A DNA stretch of 64,000 nucleotides from Hydrogenophaga sp. NFH-34 (lineage in GTDB: Bacteria > Pseudomonadota > Gammaproteobacteria > Burkholderiales > Burkholderiaceae_C): positions 62,001 through 126,000 of the forward strand of contig NZ_JACBGE010000015.1 of NCBI RefSeq assembly GCF_021401345.1. Reading direction: 5' to 3'. Both the position numbers and the translations under genes were made by a program. Positions 58,462-64,000 of the stretch are shown one piece after another. The notes beneath the pieces are model-generated. The model was not told the origin of the DNA. It saw only the letters and a list, made by a program, of their open reading frames with translations, and did no database searches. Position 1 is the first letter of the stretch. The number at the start of each line of letters is the position of its first letter.

Positions 58462-59969
58462 CCGCCGACAGCCGCCTGCCGCGCGACGCGCAAAGCATTC
58501 TCGAACTCGCCGCGAGGTCGATGTTCGACCTGTTCGCCAACGCCAGCGAGGGCATGCTGCTGGTGGACCGCGAGGCGCGGGTGGTGTGGATCAACGATCA
58601 GTACCGACGTTTCCTGCCCGCGCTCGGCTACGCGCGCGAGGAAGACTTTGTCGGCCACCCGGTCTCGCGCGTGGTGCACAACACGCAGATGCACCGCGTG
58701 CTGGAGACCGGCAAGCCCATCCTCATCGACCTGCTGACCAACAAGGCCGGCACGTTCGTGGTCAGCCGCATCCCGCTGCGCGACAGCGAGGGCGGGGTGA
58801 TCGGCGTGCTGGGCATCGTGCTGTTCGACCATCCCGAGACCACACTGCAGCCCCTCATCAGCAAATTCGCGCGGCTGGAGCAGGACCTGAACGATGCGCG
58901 CCGCGAACTCGCGCACCAGCGCCGCAGCAAGTACACCTTTGCCAGCTTCGTCGGCAGCAGCCCGGCGGCGGTGGAGGTCAAGCGCCAGGCGCGGCGCGCG
59001 GCGCAGTCGGCCAGCCCGGTGCTGCTGCTGGGCGAGACCGGCACCGGCAAGGAGCTGCTGGCGCACGCCATCCATGCGGCCTCGGCCCGCGCCGGGCGGC
59101 CTTTTGTGGGGGTGAACATCGCGGCCGTGCCGGACACCCTGCTCGAAGCCGAATTCTTCGGCGTGGCGCCCGGCGCCTACACCGGTGCCGACCGCAAGGG
59201 GCGCGACGGCAAGTTCAAGCTCGCCGACGGCGGCACGCTGTTCCTCGACGAGGTGGGTGACATGCCTGCCGCGGTGCAGGCCAAGCTGTTGCGGGCATTG
59301 CAGGAGGGTGAGATCGAGCCGCTGGGGTCGAACCAGCTCGTGCGTTTCGACGTGCGGGTGGTCGCGGCCACTTCGCGCGATCTCGAAGCGCTGGTGCGCG
59401 AAGGGCACTTCCGCGAAGACCTGTACTACCGCCTCAACGTGTTGCCGATCCGCGTGCCGCCGCTGCGCGAGCGCCGCGCCGACCTGCCGTTGCTGGTCGA
59501 GACCCTGTGCGAAGACATCGCCGCGCGCAGCGGCGGCTCGCAGCTGGAGCTGGACCCCGAAGCGCTGTGGCTGCTGCAGTCGCAGGCCTGGCGCGGCAAC
59601 ATCCGCGAACTGCGCAACGTGCTGGAACAGGTGGCGCTGCGCAGCGACGATCACCGCATCGGTGCTGCGGTGCTGGCCACCGTGCTGCCGCCCGCAGACC
59701 GCGCGCTGAGCGGGGTGGCGACCGCAGCGGCGGCATCGGCGGCGGTGCCGGGCACGGCCACGCCTGGCGATCCGGAGAACCTGGCGGCGCCGTTGCGGCC
59801 CCTGGCCGAGCAGGTGGCGGCGCTGGAGCGCCAGGCCATGGCCGAGGCGCTGCGCCGCACCGGGGGCAACCGCTCGGCCGCGGCGCGCCTGCTGGGCATG
59901 TCGCGGGCCAGCTTTTACGACAAGCTGGCCCTGTGGTCGGAGTTGTCTGAAATTCAGACGATTGACTGA
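58458..59969 (+). CDS. PAS domain sigma-54-dependent transcriptional activator
   Basis: A 503-residue enhancer-binding protein. An N-terminal PAS sensor covers about residues 20-125, followed by a coiled linker. The AAA+ domain has Walker A GETGTGKE (192-199), Walker B LFLDE (261-265) and the sigma-54 contact loop GAYTGA (239-244; consensus GAFTGA). A Fis-type helix-turn-helix ends the protein (GGNRSAAARLLGMSRASFYDKL, a marker). Three palindromes start in its last codons and precede a -24/-12 promoter for the ABC transporter, which is its probable target. The signal sensed by the PAS domain is unknown. Confidence 0.93.
   Translation: MTADSRLPRDAQSILELAARSMFDLFANASEGMLLVDREARVVWINDQYRRFLPALGYAREEDFVGHPVSRVVHNTQMHRVLETGKPILIDLLTNKAGTFVVSRIPLRDSEGGVIGVLGIVLFDHPETTLQPLISKFARLEQDLNDARRELAHQRRSKYTFASFVGSSPAAVEVKRQARRAAQSASPVLLLGETGTGKELLAHAIHAASARAGRPFVGVNIAAVPDTLLEAEFFGVAPGAYTGADRKGRDGKFKLADGGTLFLDEVGDMPAAVQAKLLRALQEGEIEPLGSNQLVRFDVRVVAATSRDLEALVREGHFREDLYYRLNVLPIRVPPLRERRADLPLLVETLCEDIAARSGGSQLELDPEALWLLQSQAWRGNIRELRNVLEQVALRSDDHRIGAAVLATVLPPADRALSGVATAAAASAAVPGTATPGDPENLAAPLRPLAEQVAALERQAMAEALRRTGGNRSAAARLLGMSRASFYDKLALWSELSEIQTID
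59945..59959. promoter_or_regulatory. Palindromic activator site 1
   Basis: GTCTGAAATTCAGAC, a perfect palindrome around a central A, lies within the last codons of the activator gene. It is centred about 115 bases before the -24 element. Confidence 0.7.
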
Positions 59970-59978
59970 ATTTCAGAC
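59964..59978. promoter_or_regulatory. Palindromic activator site 2
   Basis: GACTGAATTTCAGAC, the same palindrome with one changed base in the left arm, spans the stop codon of the activator gene. Its centre is 19 bases from that of site 1. Confidence 0.65.
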
Positions 59979-59998
59979 AATCGAGATGCACCTGGTTT

Positions 59999-60013
59999 GT
60001 CTGAAATTCAGAC
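59999..60013. promoter_or_regulatory. Palindromic activator site 3
   Basis: GTCTGAAATTCAGAC, identical to site 1 and flanked by T and A to give a 17-base palindrome. Its centre is 35 bases after that of site 2 and about 60 bases before the -24 element. Confidence 0.7.
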
Positions 60014-60065
60014 ATTCCTGGGTGAATGGATTCGGAGGCCATTAAAAATCAAAGACTTGCCGAAG

Positions 60066-60081
60066 TGGCACGTTCCCTGCA
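60066..60081 (+). promoter_or_regulatory. Sigma-54 (-24/-12) promoter of the ABC transporter operon
   Basis: TGGCACG-TTCC-CTGCA matches the consensus TGGCACGNNNNTTGCA with one mismatch. The invariant GG (60067-60068) and GC (60079-60080) have the exact ten-base spacing. It lies 56 bases before the binding-protein start and downstream of three activator-type palindromes. Confidence 0.88.
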
Positions 60082-60136
60082 ATGGTGAGCGTGCCAGCCC
60101 TGTGCGGCCCATAAAACCTCTCACCAGGAGACAAGC

Positions 60137-61321
60137 ATGTTCAAGACCACCCGCCGCCTGGCGGTCATCGCCTTGGCCTGCGCCTCGGCTTTTGCCTACG
60201 CCCAGTCCAAAGACATCCGCATCGCCCACGTCTACAGCAAGACCGGTCCGCTCGAAGCCTATGGCAAGCAGACCCACACCGGCCTGCTGATGGGGCTGGA
60301 CTACGCCACGGGCGGGACCATGATGGTCAACGGCCGCAAGCTGGTGGTGATCGAGAAGGACGACCAGGGCAAGCCCGATCTGGGCAAGTCGCTGCTGGCC
60401 ACCGCTTACGGCGATGACAAGGCCGACATCGCGGTCGGCCCCACGTCGTCGGGTGTGGCGCTGGCCATGCTGCCGGTGGCGCAGGAATACCAGAAGATCC
60501 TGCTGGTGGAGCCCGCCGTGGCCGACTCCATCACTGGCGACAAGTGGAACAAGTTCATCTTCCGCACCGGCCGCAACAGCAGCCAGGACGCGATCTCCAA
60601 CGCCGTGGCGCTGGACAAGCCGGGGGTGTCCATCGCCACGCTGGCACAGGACTACGCCTTCGGCCGCGACGGTGTGAAGGCGTTCAAGGACGCGATCAAG
60701 ACCGCCAAGCTGGTGCACGAGGAATATCTGCCGGCCAACACCACCGACTTCACCGCCGGTGCGCAGCGCCTGATCGACAAGCTCAAGGACCAGCCGGGCC
60801 GCAAGGTCATCTTCATCATCTGGGCTGGCGCGGGCAACCCGTTCAAGATCGCCGATCTGGACCTCAAGCGCTACGGCATCGAGATCGCCACGGGCGGCAA
60901 CATCCTGCCGGCGATGGCGAACTACAAGAACTTCCCGGGCATGGAAGGTGCCACGTACTACTACTTCGGCATCCCGAAGAACCCGGTCAACGAAGCCCTG
61001 GTTTCGCGCCATTACAGCGAGTTCAAGGCGCCGCCCGACTTCTTCACGGCCGGGGGCTTCAGCGCCGCCATGGCCCTGGTGACGGCGCTCAAGAAGACCG
61101 GTGGCGACACCAAGACCAGCACCCTCATCAAGACGATGGAGGGCATGAGCTTCGACACGCCCAAGGGCACGATGACCTTCCGCAAGGAAGACCACCAGGC
61201 CATGCAGAGCATGTACCACTTCAAGATCAAGGTGGATCCGGCTTTTGCCTGGGGCGTGCCGGAACTGGTGCGGGAAATCAAGCCTGACGAAATGCAGGTC
61301 CCGATCCGGAACAAGAAGTAA
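60137..61321 (+). CDS. Branched-chain amino acid-type ABC transporter substrate-binding protein
   Basis: A 394-residue periplasmic binding protein of the LivJ/LivK class. The signal peptide ends near residue 23 (AFAYAQ). The fold begins IRIAHVYSKTGPLEAYGKQ and includes the VAVGPTSSGVALAMLPVAQEY region typical of type 1 periplasmic-binding proteins. Relatives bind amino acids, amides, urea or aromatic acids, so the ligand is open. AGGAGA precedes the ATG. First gene of an operon with a sigma-54 promoter. The next gene follows after 161 bases that hold no recognised element. Confidence 0.88.
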   Translation: MFKTTRRLAVIALACASAFAYAQSKDIRIAHVYSKTGPLEAYGKQTHTGLLMGLDYATGGTMMVNGRKLVVIEKDDQGKPDLGKSLLATAYGDDKADIAVGPTSSGVALAMLPVAQEYQKILLVEPAVADSITGDKWNKFIFRTGRNSSQDAISNAVALDKPGVSIATLAQDYAFGRDGVKAFKDAIKTAKLVHEEYLPANTTDFTAGAQRLIDKLKDQPGRKVIFIIWAGAGNPFKIADLDLKRYGIEIATGGNILPAMANYKNFPGMEGATYYYFGIPKNPVNEALVSRHYSEFKAPPDFFTAGGFSAAMALVTALKKTGGDTKTSTLIKTMEGMSFDTPKGTMTFRKEDHQAMQSMYHFKIKVDPAFAWGVPELVREIKPDEMQVPIRNKK

Positions 61322-61482
61322 GGGGGCGACCCCGTGCGCCGCTGACGCGGCAGCTCCCTGCTGGGGAAACAACGCCTGCGGTCCGGCCCAGCCGGTTCCG
61401 CGGCGTTCCTGGAAGGTCGCCACTGGCGGCGACCGCTTGCGCACTTGCGCTGCGCCGTTGGGCGGCAGTGCCTGGAGACTCC

Positions 61483-62244
61483 ATGCTTGAAACTTCCGGT
61501 CTCACGGTCCGCTTCGGCGGCCACGTGGCGGTGAACGCTGTGTCCTGCGCCTTTCGGCCGGGCACGCTGACCGCCATCGTCGGCCCCAACGGCGCCGGCA
61601 AGACGACCTACTTCAACCTCATCTCGGGGCAGATCAAGGCCACTGCCGGTCGCGTCGTGCTCAACGGGCAAGACCTCACGGCCCTGGGCGCGCCGCAGCG
61701 CACGCGTGCCGGTCTGGGCCGGGCCTTCCAGCTCACCAACCTGTTCCCGCAGCTCACGGTGCTGGAAAACGTGCGCCTGGCCGTGCAGGCCAAGGCCGGC
61801 GCCGGGCTGGACTTTTTCCGCATCTGGAGCGACCGGCGCGACCTGCTGCAAAAGGCCGAGGCCATTCTGGAAACCGTGGCGCTGGCCGACAAGCGCGACG
61901 CCAGCGCGGCCAGCCTACCGCACGGCGACCAGCGCAAGCTGGAGGTGGGCATCCTCATGGCGCTGGAGCCGCAGGTGTTCATGTTCGACGAGCCCACGGC
62001 CGGCATGAGCGTGGACGAGGTGCCGGTGATCCTGAACCTGATCCGCCAGCTCAAGCAGGACCCGAGCAAGACCATCCTGCTGGTCGAGCACAAGATGGAC
62101 GTGGTGCGCGAACTCTCCGATCGCATCATCGTGCTGCACAACGGCGAGCTGGTGGCCGACGGCGAACCCGAGGCCGTGATCGCCTCGCCCGTGGTGCAGC
62201 AGGCCTACCTGGGCGTGAACCCGGAAGAAACGGAGGCCGTATGA
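61483..62244 (+). CDS. livG: Branched-chain amino acid-type ABC transporter ATP-binding protein (LivG-like)
   Basis: A 253-residue ATPase. Walker A is GPNGAGKTT near residue 39. Family features are the GRAFQLTNLFPQLTVLENVRLA region, the atypical signature LPHGDQRKLEVG in place of LSGGQ, and Walker B VFMFDEPTAGM. The ATG at 61483 is chosen because GGAG lies five bases before it; a GTG 15 bases upstream is the alternative. Substrate as for the binding protein. It overlaps livF by four bases (ATGA). Confidence 0.9.
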   Translation: MLETSGLTVRFGGHVAVNAVSCAFRPGTLTAIVGPNGAGKTTYFNLISGQIKATAGRVVLNGQDLTALGAPQRTRAGLGRAFQLTNLFPQLTVLENVRLAVQAKAGAGLDFFRIWSDRRDLLQKAEAILETVALADKRDASAASLPHGDQRKLEVGILMALEPQVFMFDEPTAGMSVDEVPVILNLIRQLKQDPSKTILLVEHKMDVVRELSDRIIVLHNGELVADGEPEAVIASPVVQQAYLGVNPEETEAV

Positions 62245-62978
62245 GTGAAGCATTGCTGAAACTCGAAGGGGTGCATACCCACATCGGCGCATACCACATC
62301 CTGCATGGCGTGGACCTCGTGGTGCCGGCCAACCAGCTCACCATGCTGCTGGGCCGCAACGGCGCGGGCAAGACCACCACGCTGCGCACGATCATGGGCT
62401 TGTGGCACGCCAGCCAGGGTTCGGTGACGCTGGCCGGGCAGGACATCACACAGCGCCCCACGCCCGATATCGCGCGCGCCGGCGTGGCCTACGTGCCCGA
62501 GAACATGGGCATCTTCGCCGACCTCAGCGTCAAGGAAAACATGGTGCTGGCCGCGCGCGGCGCACGCACCGTGGACGACATCGACACCACGCGGCTCGAA
62601 TGGATCTTCGGCCTGTTCCCGGCCATGAAGAAGTTCTGGAACCACCCGGCGGGCAAGCTCTCGGGCGGGCAAAAGCAAATGCTGGCGGTCTCGCGCGCCA
62701 TCGTGGAGCCGCGCCAACTGCTGCTGATCGACGAGCCCAGCAAGGGCCTGGCGCCGGCCATCATCCAGAACATGATCGCGGCCTTCCGGGAGCTCAAGGC
62801 CGCGCAGACCACCATCCTGCTGGTCGAGCAGAACTTCAATTTCGCCCGCCAGCTGGGCGACAGCGTGGCCGTGATGGACGACGGCCAGGTCGTGCACAGC
62901 GGCGCCATGGCCGAGCTGGCCGAAGACGAGGCGCTGCAGGCCAAGCTGCTGGGGCTGTCACTGGGAGCGCATCAATGA
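62241..62978 (+). CDS. livF: Branched-chain amino acid-type ABC transporter ATP-binding protein (LivF-like)
   Basis: The second ATPase (245 residues). Walker A is GRNGAGKTTTLRT, the signature is LSGGQKQMLAVSRAI and Walker B is LLLIDEPSKGLAP. VAYVPENMGIFADLSVKENM is typical of LivF. The stop lies in an ATGA that also starts the first repeat mini-ORF. Before repeat insertion this ATGA was probably the livH start, since the bases ATGAAC recur there. Confidence 0.9.
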   Translation: MSEALLKLEGVHTHIGAYHILHGVDLVVPANQLTMLLGRNGAGKTTTLRTIMGLWHASQGSVTLAGQDITQRPTPDIARAGVAYVPENMGIFADLSVKENMVLAARGARTVDDIDTTRLEWIFGLFPAMKKFWNHPAGKLSGGQKQMLAVSRAIVEPRQLLLIDEPSKGLAPAIIQNMIAAFRELKAAQTTILLVEQNFNFARQLGDSVAVMDDGQVVHSGAMAELAEDEALQAKLLGLSLGAHQ

Positions 62979-63149
62979 ACCCCCACGCTCATCACTGTGT
63001 GTATTCGCTGCCCCCCGGGGGGGCGCAGGCCTCCCTTGGGGCGGCCCGGCGGGAGGCGCGCATATGAACCCCCACGCTCATCACTGTGTGTATTCGCTGC
63101 CCCCCGAGGGGGCGCAGGCCTCCCTTGGGGCGGCCCGGCGGGAGACCTC
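62975..63149 (+). repeat. Two tandem GC-rich repeat copies between livF and livH, forming coupled mini-ORFs
   Basis: Copy one is 62975-63063 and copy two 63064-63149; they are nearly identical except at the 3' edge and one base in the CCCCCC-GGGGGG hairpin. Each begins with ATGAAC and contains GCTGCCCCC(C)GAGGGGGC and CTTGGGGCGGCCCGGCG, shared in part with the repeat at 17641-17821. Copy one encodes 30 residues (62975-63067), copy two 29 residues (63064-63153). livF, both mini-ORFs and livH are linked by ATGA overlaps. GGGAG lies before each ATG. Whether the peptides have a function is doubtful. Confidence 0.88.
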
Positions 63150-64000
63150 ATGAACAAACTCGATCTCGACTGGAAACCCCTGGCCCTGGTGCCGGTGCTG
63201 GCGTTGCTGGCACTGCCTTTGGTGGGCAGCCCCTCGACCTGGCTGACACTGACCGTCGCCGGTCTGGCGATGGGGCTGATCGTCTTCATCATCGCCTCGG
63301 GCCTGACGCTGGTGTTCGGTCTGATGGACGTGCTCAATTTCGGCCACGGCGTGTTCATCGCGCTGGGCGCCTTCATGGCGGTCACCGTCATGGGCGGCAT
63401 GGCCGACTGGGTGTCGGCGCAGAACTTCTGGCTCAACCTGGCCGCGCTGGTGCCGGCGATGCTGGCGGCGATGGCCGTGGCCGGTGCGCTGGGGCTGGCG
63501 TTCGAGCGCTTCATCGTGCGCCCGGTGTACGGCCAGCATCTGAAGCAGATCCTCATCACCATGGGCGGCATGATCATCGGCGAGGAGCTGATCAAGGTGA
63601 TCTGGGGCCCCGAGCAGCGCCCGCTGCCGCTGCCCGAAGCACTGCGCGGCTCGTTCCTGCTGGGCGACGCGGCGGTCGAGAAGTACCGCGTGCTGGCGGT
63701 GCTGGTGGGCCTGGCGGTGTTCGCGGTCATGGTCTGGGTGCTCAACCGCACCAAGGTCGGCCTGCTGATCCGCGCCGGCGTGCAGGACCGCGAAATGGTG
63801 GAGTCGCTGGGCTACCGCATCCAGCGCCTGTTCGTGGGCGTGTTCGTGGTCGGCAGCGCGCTGGCCGGCCTGGGCGGCGTGATGTGGGGGCTGTACCAGC
63901 AGAACGTGGTGCCGCAGATGGGCGCACAGGTCAACGTGCTGATCTTCATCGTCATCATCATCGGCGGCCTGGGCTCCACGCTGGGCGCGCTGATCGGGGC
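63150..64000 (+). CDS. livH: Branched-chain amino acid-type ABC transporter permease (LivH-like), partial
   Basis: The N-terminal 283 codons of an inner-membrane permease; the gene runs off the window. The sequence is hydrophobic, with signature segments GLTLVFGLMDVLNFGHGVFIALGAF near residue 50 (marker only) and the late IGGLGSTLGAL. The charged loop RAGVQDREMVESLGYRI is the EAA-like region that contacts the ATPases. GGGAG lies before the ATG at 63150, itself supplied by or left after the repeat insertion. livM is expected next. Confidence 0.92.
   Translation, partial: MNKLDLDWKPLALVPVLALLALPLVGSPSTWLTLTVAGLAMGLIVFIIASGLTLVFGLMDVLNFGHGVFIALGAFMAVTVMGGMADWVSAQNFWLNLAALVPAMLAAMAVAGALGLAFERFIVRPVYGQHLKQILITMGGMIIGEELIKVIWGPEQRPLPLPEALRGSFLLGDAAVEKYRVLAVLVGLAVFAVMVWVLNRTKVGLLIRAGVQDREMVESLGYRIQRLFVGVFVVGSALAGLGGVMWGLYQQNVVPQMGAQVNVLIFIVIIIGGLGSTLGALIG

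Noticed and set aside
60082-60114. Ten-codon open frame in the leader of the ABC transporter operon
   Set aside because: It starts within the predicted sigma-54 promoter region and has no ribosome site; a leader peptide is not supported.
62972-63754. Minus-strand open frame of 260 codons opposite the repeats and livH
   Set aside because: The plus strand encodes an unmistakable LivH permease in this region; the minus frame has no family features.

Overview
The window is a GC-rich (roughly 65%), densely packed chromosomal segment of a betaproteobacterium in the Burkholderiales. It is most likely from the Comamonadaceae (Hydrogenophaga, Acidovorax or a relative). This assignment is inferred from gene order, protein character and a GC-rich repeat family (CCCCCACGCT...GCTGCCCCCCGAGGGGGC) that I associate with that family. 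No phage, insertion sequence, CRISPR array or rRNA operon is visible. There is one tRNA.

Layout. 1-10249: the distal part of the respiratory complex I operon (end of nuoF, then nuoG-N), followed by DUF2818, a Nudix hydrolase and DUF1178 genes in the same direction. 11761-23054 (minus strand): glutamate dehydrogenase, an MsbA-like ABC exporter, tolA-tolR-tolQ-ybgC, an aminotransferase, nusB and the riboflavin genes ribH-ribBX-ribE-ribD. 23120-31133 (minus): a minor-pilin cluster, in transcription order two fimT-like genes, pilV, pilW, pilX, pilY1 and a pilE-like gene. 31270-34244 (minus): nrdR, glyA behind a ZTP riboswitch, and a lytic transglycosylase. 34245-34985: a 741-bp non-coding stretch holding a strong promoter, a string of hairpins and a terminator. 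34986-37625: a large DUF349 protein. 37603-43096 (minus): mtfA, lpxH, two cyclophilins, an L,D-transpeptidase-family enzyme and a TPR protein. 43377-49364 (plus): cysS, a DNA glycosylase, accA, tilS, lysC, tRNA-Ser(GCU) and a small lipoprotein. 49452-56128: an EamA permease, an S4 RNA-binding protein, and a TctDE two-component system divergent from the tctCBA tricarboxylate transporter. 56174-64000: a LysR regulator, an MFS permease overlapping a PAS/sigma-54 activator, and a branched-chain-amino-acid-type ABC transporter that runs off the end.

How the parts work together. The last block looks like a self-contained regulatory circuit. The activator at 58458-59969 is followed by three near-identical palindromes (GTCTGAAATTCAGAC) and then a -24/-12 promoter with exact GG-N10-GC spacing, just before the transporter operon. 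TctDE probably switches on tctCBA through 10-11-bp-spaced direct repeats in the divergent promoter.

Most unusual features. A short repeat family has inserted twice without breaking translation. Upstream of ybgC two 84-bp copies are read in frame as a 28-residue repeat, giving YbgC an N-terminal extension. Between livF and livH two copies form mini-ORFs whose starts and stops overlap as ATGA, so the translational coupling of the operon is kept. A hairpin-rich leader ending in a terminator before the DUF349 gene is a candidate for an undescribed structured RNA or attenuator. I see no obvious undescribed multi-gene system such as a defence island.
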